DNA from: Algoriphagus marincola DSM 16067
GTDB lineage: Bacteria; Bacteroidota; Bacteroidia; Cytophagales; Cyclobacteriaceae
Assembly (NCBI RefSeq): GCF_000429405.1
Contig: NZ_AUBU01000010.1
Span: 227,538 to 291,537 of the forward strand
Reading direction: 5' to 3'
Length of the DNA: 64,000 bases
Shown: positions 1 through 7,076 of the stretch, in pieces
Position numbering within the stretch: the stretch's first letter is position 1
How the letters are laid out: each line of letters begins with the position of its first letter
Made by a program: the position numbers and the translations under genes
The notes under the pieces: generated by a model
The model's database searches: none
What the model saw: the letters and a program-made list of their open reading frames with translations, nothing else
Told to the model about the DNA's origin: nothing

Positions 1-1
1 C

Positions 2-1006
2 ACAGACTTGGATTCTATGATTCGAGAGGCTTCCCCTGAGGGTATATGGGTTCCAAATTTGCCGGCAGGAGGCACTACGGATGACACAAGATGGAAGGTC
101 CTGACATCTGAATACTTACTAACTCAAAATCACGGAGAACTAAATCCATCAGATTTTGCAAAAATCATTGAGGATCGATATCTCAGCTACTTGGAGGGAA
201 TCAAACAAATCAACAGTGAGGATATTGAAGCCTATGAAAATGCTATGCTGAAAGCGGAATGGCTACAGGAATGGGCAAAAGTAAGCAGACCCTTTATCGA
301 AAATAATCTGACTGGCTACGCTGATTCTTTGGGAAAATTTTATGGAGGGGAAATGGTTTGTGCGGGCTTGCTTTATGCGCCGGTTTTAGGAGCTTATTTC
401 CCAGGTGATCCCGAGAGAGCTTATTCTGAAGCATACAAGCTTTCAATGTACGATTTAGGATATGCCAAAGACCTCACCGCCCTGAGTGCAGCATTGACCG
501 CTGCGGGTATGAAAAAAGGTAGCAATCCTGATAGTTTGCTCGCTTCCTTGCGAGTCGACCCAAAGCAGTATTTCCAAAGTAGACTTGTAGGAAGGACGGC
601 ATATCGGATCCTTCAGGATGCGCTGAAAATAAATGAAGAAGCCAAAAAACTGGATTCTTTGAATTTCATAGATGGGAATAGTCCGGCACTTGCCTATGCC
701 TTTGAGCAGCTGGATGAGCGGATTCAGGATATGCCTTTTCACGCTGGTGAGATTTATTTGCAGACTATTACTGCGATGGTATATGCAGACTTTGACTTTA
801 TGAATACACTGATTTTTCTGACGAATTATGGACGGGATAATGATACCACAGCCGCTTTGGCAGGAGGAATTTTGGGAGCTTATTTCGGATTTGAAAAACT
901 TCCTAAAAAAGAGCGAGAGCAGGTGATTCAAGTAGCCAAGGAACAGTTGGGATTAGACTTATTATCCATAGGTCAGCAGCTTGGCGACCATTTGGTCAAA
1001 CCATAA
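2..1006 (+). CDS. ADP-ribosylglycohydrolase family protein, 5' end outside window
   Basis: This is the C-terminal part of an ADP-ribosylglycohydrolase (DraG/ARH-like) protein. Such enzymes remove ADP-ribose from proteins or small molecules using two divalent metal ions. The visible part holds both metal-site signatures: GGTTDDTRW near residue 22 (the TDDT motif) and GRDNDTTAALAGG near residue 274 (the G-x-D-x-DT motif). In this family TDDT lies a few tens of residues from the N-terminus, after a G-rich helix that is not seen here, and the frame is open to the window edge, so the gene starts upstream. The TTG at 8 is not a convincing start. A hairpin terminator follows the stop directly. Substrate cannot be told from the sequence. 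Confidence 0.85.
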   Translation, partial: TDLDSMIREASPEGIWVPNLPAGGTTDDTRWKVLTSEYLLTQNHGELNPSDFAKIIEDRYLSYLEGIKQINSEDIEAYENAMLKAEWLQEWAKVSRPFIENNLTGYADSLGKFYGGEMVCAGLLYAPVLGAYFPGDPERAYSEAYKLSMYDLGYAKDLTALSAALTAAGMKKGSNPDSLLASLRVDPKQYFQSRLVGRTAYRILQDALKINEEAKKLDSLNFIDGNSPALAYAFEQLDERIQDMPFHAGEIYLQTITAMVYADFDFMNTLIFLTNYGRDNDTTAALAGGILGAYFGFEKLPKKEREQVIQVAKEQLGLDLLSIGQQLGDHLVKP

Positions 1007-1037
1007 AAAAACCCCAATTCTTTCGAAAAGGGGTTTC
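1007..1037. terminator. Hairpin terminator, probably bidirectional
   Basis: Stem AAACCCC (1009-1015) pairs with GGGGTTT (1030-1036), with an A-rich run before it. It separates the plus-strand ADP-ribosylglycohydrolase from the convergent secreted-protein gene and can serve both. Confidence 0.75.
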
Positions 1038-1054
1038 ATTGTGGGTGGTTTAAT

Positions 1055-1642
1055 TTAGAAGTATAGGGTCTTTGTTCTACCCAAGTTGTCTGTCAACTGG
1101 AAGTAAACATCTTCCGGGTTAACTCCTTTTAATTTGTAGTCTTTACGGAATCCATCAGGGTGATCCACAGTCTCAGTGTGAATGATTTTGTTTGAGTCTT
1201 CGTATCTAACAGTAACTTCTACACCTGGCTCCGTAAGTCCGATTACTGCAATATTTACAGTTTCATCATCGACAATTTTACCATAAGCCATAAGCGGTAG
1301 TTCTCCGATTTCTGGCTTCCTGTCAAAAGTCTCCACCTTGTAGATTACCTCTTCATCCTCGGTCGTGATTTTTACTTGATATTCTCCACAAGGCATGTTG
1401 TTCAAGTCGTAAGGTACGATGACTTTCTCATCACCTACATTTACTTTTCGCTGATGGAGGACCTTTCCTTCATCATCAAGAATGGCAACCTTTGCCTTTC
1501 CAACTCCCTCATTTAGAAGGATATTTACTTTTTTGAATTTTGCCCTAGCGTCTGTGTCTGCTAAAAGGTCTTCATTTGAGTTTGCTGCAAGAGTACTAGT
1601 AGCAAGTAGTCCAGCAAGTGCGAATGTGAATAGCGTTTTCAT
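1055..1642 (-). CDS. Small secreted protein of unknown function
   Basis: No family recognised. The start is placed at 1642, where MKTLFTFALAGLLATSTLA forms a clear Sec signal peptide ending in a likely signal peptidase I site. The frame can be extended 20 codons upstream, but that extension would put a second hydrophobic run before the signal peptide. The mature part is about 175 residues, strongly acidic and beta-rich, with evenly spaced V/K/E strands and a single Cys (NMPCGEYQVKI). It resembles two tandem Ig-like or carboxypeptidase-regulatory-like folds, and ends in an aromatic residue (KTLYF). The protein is probably periplasmic. Similar short secreted proteins are common in Cytophagales, and the function is unknown. 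Confidence 0.75.
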   Translation of the reverse strand: MKTLFTFALAGLLATSTLAANSNEDLLADTDARAKFKKVNILLNEGVGKAKVAILDDEGKVLHQRKVNVGDEKVIVPYDLNNMPCGEYQVKITTEDEEVIYKVETFDRKPEIGELPLMAYGKIVDDETVNIAVIGLTEPGVEVTVRYEDSNKIIHTETVDHPDGFRKDYKLKGVNPEDVYFQLTDNLGRTKTLYF

Positions 1643-2016
1643 AATGTAGTTGGTTTTAAGTTGTTGTGCTATCCCTATTGCCAAGGCTGTACCAATTGCC
1701 ATTTCCTGATTTTTAAGAAAGCTTAGAAAATCAGAATTTTTTAAAATTTTTAAGATTTACACGGAATTAAATTTGGTTTTCTTCTCAAAAAATTAACAAA
1801 ATCTGTAAAGAATGTGAACACTTGCTTGTTCGTTTGACTCGAAAGCGAACACTTTAAGGCAATTTTCTGGATTTCGAGGGTTGCATCTTAGTATGCTTGT
1901 TAAGAAAAAATAATTTTCAAAAAATTCTCCAGCTCAGAAATGGCCATGCCAAAAGCAAAAAAAGCTGTACGCTAGTGTACAGCCTTTGTTCGATTCAACA
2001 CATTATTTGATTCAGA
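1643..2016. other. Intergenic region without a gene
   Basis: AT-rich. Near 1850-1875 there is an interrupted inverted repeat with half sites TGTTCG and CGAACA about 13 nt apart. These are the same half sites as in the TetR-type operator at 34831. The right end holds the terminator of the minus-strand thioesterase. No coding region is supported. Confidence 0.5.
1953..1986 (-). terminator. Rho-independent terminator of the pnc operon
   Basis: On the minus strand the stem GCTGTAC (complement of 1977-1983) pairs with GTACAGC (complement of 1964-1970) and is followed by a T-rich run. It lies about 30 nt beyond the thioesterase stop codon. Confidence 0.8.
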
Positions 2017-2547
2017 TCAAGATTTTTTCAATTCCATACTGAGCTGCTTTACTCGCTCCTTGATACTGAAATCCCAGATATCATCGCGTTTTAGAGAGGT
2101 TGCTTCGAGAAAATCAACTACTGCACCTTCATGGTTGGTAGACTTTCCTTCTGCCAGGGTCACATATCGCATCGTGGACCAAAGAACTGTTTTGAGTTGG
2201 GTCTTGCTGTCATCGGTCATGTAATACTCGACCAAGATGGTATTTTCATTATGCCATAGTATGCGGCTCATAATTCGAACCCACTCTCCAACCATTGCAG
2301 GCTTGACGTAGCTGATATTGTGATTGTAAACCACCCAAGCAGCTTTGTATTTACGAATCAAATCGATCACCTCTAATCCATAGAGCTTAGGGACCTGATC
2401 CTCACGGGCATTGAAAAAGTAGTCGAAGTACTTGGCATTATTCAAATGCCGAAGTGGATCACAATCCTGAAATCGGATGACCACTCTACTTTCTGTCTCT
2501 TTGGGATAATGTTTTTCAGCGTCGTATTCAAACATGGGCTTAATCAA
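2017..2547 (-). CDS. Acyl-CoA thioesterase, hotdog fold (4-hydroxybenzoyl-CoA thioesterase-like)
   Basis: A 176-residue single hotdog-domain protein, predicted to hydrolyse an acyl-CoA thioester in the cytoplasm. The motif RFQDCDPLRHLNNAKYFDYF near residues 25-44 matches the YbgC/4HBT pattern, where an Asp in the D-x-D-x-x-x-H-x-N-N segment is catalytic. The C-terminal tail (about 35 residues, rich in K and E) is longer than in YbgC. The gene is last in a minus-strand group with pncB and pncA. Its start overlaps the end of pncA by 8 nt, so it is co-transcribed and probably translationally coupled. Why a thioesterase sits with NAD salvage genes is unclear. Substrate unknown. Confidence 0.85.
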   Translation of the reverse strand: MIKPMFEYDAEKHYPKETESRVVIRFQDCDPLRHLNNAKYFDYFFNAREDQVPKLYGLEVIDLIRKYKAAWVVYNHNISYVKPAMVGEWVRIMSRILWHNENTILVEYYMTDDSKTQLKTVLWSTMRYVTLAEGKSTNHEGAVVDFLEATSLKRDDIWDFSIKERVKQLSMELKKS

Positions 2548-3178
2548 TCAGTTCTTTTGATTTAATCAACTTCACTCCTTTTCCCTCCATTTCTTCCAAG
2601 GCCAACTTGCCATCTTCTGGATTTAGATTCACAGCTCTTGTCACATCCTGAAGGAGATAGGTTTCAAAGCCCAAAGATAAGCCATCCAAGGCTGTAAATT
2701 TCACACAATAATCCTGGGCTAAGCCACATACAAAGATCCTTTCAATTCCTCTTTCCTTCAAATAATCTCCCAAACCAGTATCTCCTCTGCGGGCATTATC
2801 AAAAAAACCAGAATAAGAATCTACTCGAGGGTTAGTGCCTTTTTGAAATACTGCTGCCCAATTACTAGGATCCAGGTCTTCATGGAATTCTGACCCATGT
2901 TCACCTTGTACGCAGTGAACCGGCCAAAGAATTTGATCAATGCCATCTAAATCTATCAGTTCACCGGGCTTTTTTCCACTGTGATTTGCTGCGAAGCTTA
3001 AGTGATCTTCCGGATGCAAATCTTGCGTAGCGACTACGCAAGAAAATAAAGGCTGAATGGAATTGATTAGCGGGATGATTTGATCTCCTTCGCTAACCTC
3101 CAAGGCTCCTCCAGGCAGAAAATCATATTGTAGGTCAACTATAATTAATGCGTCCTTATCAGTTAGATTCATCTTCAA
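2540..3178 (-). CDS. pncA: Nicotinamidase
   Basis: Converts nicotinamide to nicotinate in the NAD salvage pathway. The isochorismatase-like fold is clear. The catalytic triad is visible as Asp15 (IIVDLQYDF), Lys113 (FQKGTNP) and Cys158 (GLAQDYCVKF). The metal-site segment with Asp and His residues is present in TQDLHPEDHLSF. Length (212 residues) is normal for bacterial PncA. The start overlaps the 3' end of pncB by 20 nt, so the product of this enzyme feeds directly to the enzyme encoded by the upstream gene. A thioesterase gene follows in the same operon. Confidence 0.95.
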   Translation of the reverse strand: MKMNLTDKDALIIVDLQYDFLPGGALEVSEGDQIIPLINSIQPLFSCVVATQDLHPEDHLSFAANHSGKKPGELIDLDGIDQILWPVHCVQGEHGSEFHEDLDPSNWAAVFQKGTNPRVDSYSGFFDNARRGDTGLGDYLKERGIERIFVCGLAQDYCVKFTALDGLSLGFETYLLQDVTRAVNLNPEDGKLALEEMEGKGVKLIKSKELID

Positions 3179-4646
3179 TTTCTTTAGCTTTTAAAACCAA
3201 GTCCATGCGCAAATGGTGCAGATTTTCTTCCAAACCAACCGGATAGACATGGGGATTGACTAGTCGCTTGTGGGTTTTGTCAAAGGTCTTCAATTGATCC
3301 TGAGTCCGCTTCCTGATGGACTGAATATCCGGACATTTATAGACTTTTTTCCCTTTTTCAAAAATCGGCTTTAGTAATTCCTCACTTTGATAAAAAGCAG
3401 GCATAATCCGCTTTCTTCTAGTAGCATCAATAGGATCGATGATGACAGTTCCTTTAGAGTCAACTTCTTGACCCTCGAGGTAAATCATATCTGCGACAGC
3501 TTTTCCGCCTGAAAAATACCTTCGGACATTATGCACCCCTGGAATATTGATTTTAAGTGATTGTTGGGAAACCTTGATTTTTGGAATCCATTCACCCTCA
3601 GGACTCTTAATTCCCGAAAGTTTATACACCGCTCCCAATGCCGGCTGATCAAAGGCAGTGACTAATTTGGTACCTACCCCCCAAACATTAATCGAGGCTT
3701 CCTGCGTTTTCAAGGAAGAAATCAAGTACTCATCCAAATCATTGGATGCAACGATTTTCGCATTGGGAAAGCCTGCTTGATCTAGGAGTTCACGGGCTTG
3801 ATTGGAAAAGTAAGCCAAATCACCGCTGTCGATTCGGATTCCGATGAGTTCCTTTCCCATGCTTCGAAGCTTTTCTCCTACTTTGATAGCATTTTTCACT
3901 CCCTGAATCGTATCATATGTATCCACCAAGAAGACAGACTGATCAGGAAACGCATCTGCATAAGCTTCAAATGCCTCTAACTCCGTCTCAAAAGACATAA
4001 TCCAGCTGTGAGCGTGAGTGCCAGAAACAGGAATCCCAAATAACCTTCCCGCCATGACATTGCTTGTAGAAGTACATCCCCCGATAAAGGCCGCCCGGCT
4101 TGCGGCAAGCGCTCCGTCAATCCCTTGAGCTCTCCGAAGACCAAATTCCAAAACAGGTTCTCCTTTTGCGGCCAATGTAATTCTAGCCGCCTTGGTTGCA
4201 ATCAAGGTTTGAAAGTTCACGATATTAAGTAGTGGGGTTTCGAGTAATTGACACTGAATCAGGGGACCTTTCACTCGAAGCATGGGAGCATTGGGGAAAA
4301 CGATAGTCCCCTCCTCCACTGCCTCGATATCACATGAAAAACGCATCTCACTGAGGTAATCCAAGAAACCCTTTTCGAATTGGGGAGAACCGTCAGGAGC
4401 TTTCATCCCTGCCAGGTAATCGATATCCTGCTTTTCAAATCGAAAATTTCTACAATAATCCACCACGTATTCCAATCCGGCAGCCACGGTAAAACCACCA
4501 TTAAAAGGGTGCTTTCTAAAAAAAAGGTTAAATACAGCCTCCTGATCACCTTTCCCCGCCTTCCAATAGGCATAAGCCATGGTCAGCTGATAAAAATCCG
4601 TAAGCAGAGCAAGGCTGCCAGTGTAGAGGTCTTTGGTGATTTTCAT
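3159..4646 (-). CDS. pncB: Nicotinate phosphoribosyltransferase
   Basis: Joins nicotinate to phosphoribosyl pyrophosphate, giving nicotinate mononucleotide for NAD synthesis. It has the N-terminal LLTDFYQLTMAYAYW signature, the conserved GTHAHSWIMSF segment near residue 210 (family active-site His) and the later VDTYDT and RIDSGD motifs of the PRPP-binding barrel. At 495 residues it matches the longer NAPRTase class. It is the first gene of a three-gene minus-strand operon with pncA and a hotdog thioesterase. Divergent from the sigma-factor gene at 4808, with about 160 nt of AT-rich DNA between them. Confidence 0.95.
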   Translation of the reverse strand: MKITKDLYTGSLALLTDFYQLTMAYAYWKAGKGDQEAVFNLFFRKHPFNGGFTVAAGLEYVVDYCRNFRFEKQDIDYLAGMKAPDGSPQFEKGFLDYLSEMRFSCDIEAVEEGTIVFPNAPMLRVKGPLIQCQLLETPLLNIVNFQTLIATKAARITLAAKGEPVLEFGLRRAQGIDGALAASRAAFIGGCTSTSNVMAGRLFGIPVSGTHAHSWIMSFETELEAFEAYADAFPDQSVFLVDTYDTIQGVKNAIKVGEKLRSMGKELIGIRIDSGDLAYFSNQARELLDQAGFPNAKIVASNDLDEYLISSLKTQEASINVWGVGTKLVTAFDQPALGAVYKLSGIKSPEGEWIPKIKVSQQSLKINIPGVHNVRRYFSGGKAVADMIYLEGQEVDSKGTVIIDPIDATRRKRIMPAFYQSEELLKPIFEKGKKVYKCPDIQSIRKRTQDQLKTFDKTHKRLVNPHVYPVGLEENLHHLRMDLVLKAKEIEDESN

Positions 4647-4807
4647 AAAATTTTCCTTTCCATCAAAAATAAAGGTGTCAAACGGGTATCAAGAGTTTTT
4701 TAGGGAATTTTTCAATGAAACAGAAGTCTTTTCTCTTCTAGTCAAGATTTTATTTACCTATTTTGATTACATTTTTACGAGTGAACACGACTTATTATTG
4801 AAAGCGG

Positions 4808-5419
4808 ATGAAGCTAGAAAAAAACTTGAGCGATCTAGAAATTACTGAAATGATCCAGAGGAATTCGAATCCGAATAAGGCAATAGCACAGCTTTACGAA
4901 CAGCATTATGATATGCTAGAAAGTATGGTAATACAAAATTCAGGAACAGAAGAGGAGGCTGCAGATATCATTCAAGAATCCATGCTAGTGATGGTTCAAA
5001 TGATAAAGACAGGAAAGTTCAGAGGCGAATCTACGATCAAATCCATGCTTTACAGCATTTCCAAAAATAAATGGATATCCGAAATCAGGAGAAAAAGAAG
5101 CAGTCAGGCACGACATGAAAATTACCTGACAAAACATGAAGAAAATGAACTGGATGTCAGCGAGGCAATCACCCATCAGGAGAATTTAAATTTCGTCATG
5201 ACTTTGTTTGATAAGCTTGGTGAAACGTGCAAAAAAATACTCAAGCTCTTCTACTACGAAGACATGGCCATGAAAGAAATCTGCGAGAAAATGGAGTTCA
5301 GCTCCGAGCAGGTATTGCGGAATAAAAAATATAAATGTCTCAAATCATTAATTGAATCAGTAAAGTCTTCTCCCCATATCGGAGAACAACTCTTGAAATC
5401 ATTAAGAAATGAAAAATAA
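4808..5419 (+). CDS. RNA polymerase sigma factor, sigma-70 family (ECF-like)
   Basis: A 203-residue alternative sigma factor. Region 2 spans roughly residues 25-95: EEAADIIQESMLVMVQMIK for core binding and the -10 contact helix, ending in a basic stretch IRRKR. Region 4 spans about 130-185 and contains a helix-turn-helix (MAMKEICEKMEFSSEQVLRN). The linker between them is long and acidic. There is no region 1 or 3, as in ECF sigma factors. Its stop overlaps the start of the next gene by 11 nt, so the two are coupled. The partner encodes a membrane protein placed as an anti-sigma factor would be. Target promoters cannot be told, but the lipoprotein at 6276 and the convergent CHAT locus are the nearest candidates. 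Confidence 0.88.
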   Translation: MKLEKNLSDLEITEMIQRNSNPNKAIAQLYEQHYDMLESMVIQNSGTEEEAADIIQESMLVMVQMIKTGKFRGESTIKSMLYSISKNKWISEIRRKRSSQARHENYLTKHEENELDVSEAITHQENLNFVMTLFDKLGETCKKILKLFYYEDMAMKEICEKMEFSSEQVLRNKKYKCLKSLIESVKSSPHIGEQLLKSLRNEK

Positions 5420-6173
5420 ACTAGACTTATTCATTTTGGAAGATTACCTAGACGGTAAACTCAGCATGGACCAAAATCAGGCCATTGAAGAAGAAATAAA
5501 AAACAATCAATCACTGGCTGATGAACTCGATGCCTTGAAAATCAGCCGGGAAGCAATTGAATTGGCTGGTTGGAAATCGACAATTCAGGATGTGCAAGCT
5601 TCCTACTTATCCGAAAGAAAAAAGAAACCATCCGATGGAACCAAAACCATCTCCAACTTTCAACAATGGAGCATTCGAGTGGCAGCTTCTATGACGATTC
5701 TACTTGTAGGGTTGGCCTCATTTTTGGTAATTTCTACTACACCTCAAGGGGTAAATGAAGATTTTCTTTCCTACAATATCCCAGTCATGAGAGGTGAATC
5801 GGCTGAGATTTCTTCTTTGAAAAAGGCCTTTAATGAGTATGATTTTGAAGAAGTAGTAGCGCTGGCAAAAGGCAACAGTGACTTGACCATAGAGGGAAAA
5901 TTTATTCTAGGGATGGCCTTCCTGGAGCTACGGGAAGGTAAGCTTGCTGTCGATGAATTACGGGAGATTGAGACTGTCAATGAATCCTCTTCTGAGAAAA
6001 TGTATGTAGAAGAGATAGACTATTATCTCATGCAAGGCTACCTTCTAAGTGGCGAATATGATCTAGCTCAAAATCAACTTGAAAAAATCCGATCAAATCC
6101 GAGACACAAATATCACCAAACTATTAATCGCTGGGACGCACTAAAAATCAAAATTTTGGATTTGAAATATTAA
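5409..6173 (+). CDS. Single-pass membrane TPR protein, candidate anti-sigma factor
   Basis: 254 residues. The N-terminal about 85 residues are cytoplasmic-looking and charged; they begin with LFILEDYLDGKLSMDQNQAIEEEI, which resembles the short helical anti-sigma domain of Bacteroidota (a zinc-binding Cys/His pair is absent). One membrane helix follows near residues 95-112 (VAASMTILLVGLASFLVIS). The C-terminal part has two or three TPR-like helix pairs (ALAKGNSDLTIEGKFILGMA; EEIDYYLMQGYLLSGEYDLA). The gene overlaps the sigma-factor gene, so it is an obvious candidate to hold that factor at the membrane. That role is inferred from position and topology only. Confidence 0.75.
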   Translation: MKNKLDLFILEDYLDGKLSMDQNQAIEEEIKNNQSLADELDALKISREAIELAGWKSTIQDVQASYLSERKKKPSDGTKTISNFQQWSIRVAASMTILLVGLASFLVISTTPQGVNEDFLSYNIPVMRGESAEISSLKKAFNEYDFEEVVALAKGNSDLTIEGKFILGMAFLELREGKLAVDELREIETVNESSSEKMYVEEIDYYLMQGYLLSGEYDLAQNQLEKIRSNPRHKYHQTINRWDALKIKILDLKY

Positions 6174-6275
6174 TCAGATCTAAACTGAGAAAAAAAATTA
6201 AAAAAAATCCTTCGAAGCGGTTACAAATATTTATCCGGCTCCGACCTACTACCAAACAATCAAAAATACTAAACC

Positions 6276-7004
6276 ATGAAAAGATACCCATTAATTGCAG
6301 CAGTTGCCACTATGATTGGCTTTGCTTCTTGCTCTGAAGAAAATGATCCTATCGCTATCGGAGATGGTGATGTACAAATGGCAGTAGGCGTTAAACTCGC
6401 CAATTCATCCAATCCAAATTCAAGAATCATGGAAGAAGGAGTACAGATTAATTCCGGGTTCATCCAAGTCAAGGAAATAGAATTGGAAGTCGAAGGAGAA
6501 GATGACAATGGAAGATTCGAGCGAGAAATTGAATATTCATTCCCAGAGATCAAAAAGATCAATTTTGATCAGTTCTCTTCTGATGCTGACTTTTTCATCA
6601 ATATAGCCTCAGGTACTTACGAGGAAATCGAGTTTGAAGTGGATCTGATTGATCACCGAAATGAACCAAGCATTTACCTCGAAGGGACCTTTACAAAAAG
6701 TGACGGCAGCTCGGTTCCCCTGCGTCTTGAAGTTTATGGAGATGATGACGATGATTTGGATTTTGAGTTAGAATTGGAAGGAGATGATGATGAGTTATTC
6801 TTCTTCGATGGATCAAATAATCCTTTCGCCTTGATGGAGATAGATGCAAGTAAGTGGTTTTTAGCTGTATCTATTGTGGATTTAGAGGATGCGGAGCTCA
6901 CTGATGGTGTTTTGGTGATTTCCAGAGACCAAAATAGAGGTATCTACAATCGAATTCTCGAGCGAATAGAAAACTCCTTAGATATCGAGCTAGAGTTGGA
7001 CTAG
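6276..7004 (+). CDS. Acidic lipoprotein, DUF4382-like
   Basis: 242 residues. MKRYPLIAAVATMIGFASC gives an SPII signal with the lipid-modified Cys at residue 19. The next residues (SEEND) do not match the usual Bacteroidota surface-export signal closely. The body is beta-rich and extremely acidic, with runs such as GDDDDDLDF and EGDDDELFFFDG. The pattern of an N-terminal sandwich with FINIASGTYEEIEFEVDL resembles the DUF4382 group of Bacteroidota lipoproteins, though weakly. It follows the sigma/TPR pair by about 100 nt on the same strand and ends at a bidirectional terminator shared with the CHAT gene. Function unknown; cation binding by the acidic loops is possible. Confidence 0.75.
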   Translation: MKRYPLIAAVATMIGFASCSEENDPIAIGDGDVQMAVGVKLANSSNPNSRIMEEGVQINSGFIQVKEIELEVEGEDDNGRFEREIEYSFPEIKKINFDQFSSDADFFINIASGTYEEIEFEVDLIDHRNEPSIYLEGTFTKSDGSSVPLRLEVYGDDDDDLDFELELEGDDDELFFFDGSNNPFALMEIDASKWFLAVSIVDLEDAELTDGVLVISRDQNRGIYNRILERIENSLDIELELD

Positions 7005-7026
7005 GGCACTGACTCTTTCGATCCGA

Positions 7027-7057
7027 TCCGGCAGAGTAATTTGCCGGATTTTTTTAT
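7027..7057. terminator. Terminator between lipoprotein and CHAT genes
   Basis: Stem ATCCGGCA (7027-7034) pairs with TGCCGGAT (7043-7050), followed by a run of T on the plus strand. It lies between two convergent genes. Confidence 0.85.
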
Positions 7058-7076
7058 TCTAAATCCGACTGATTTT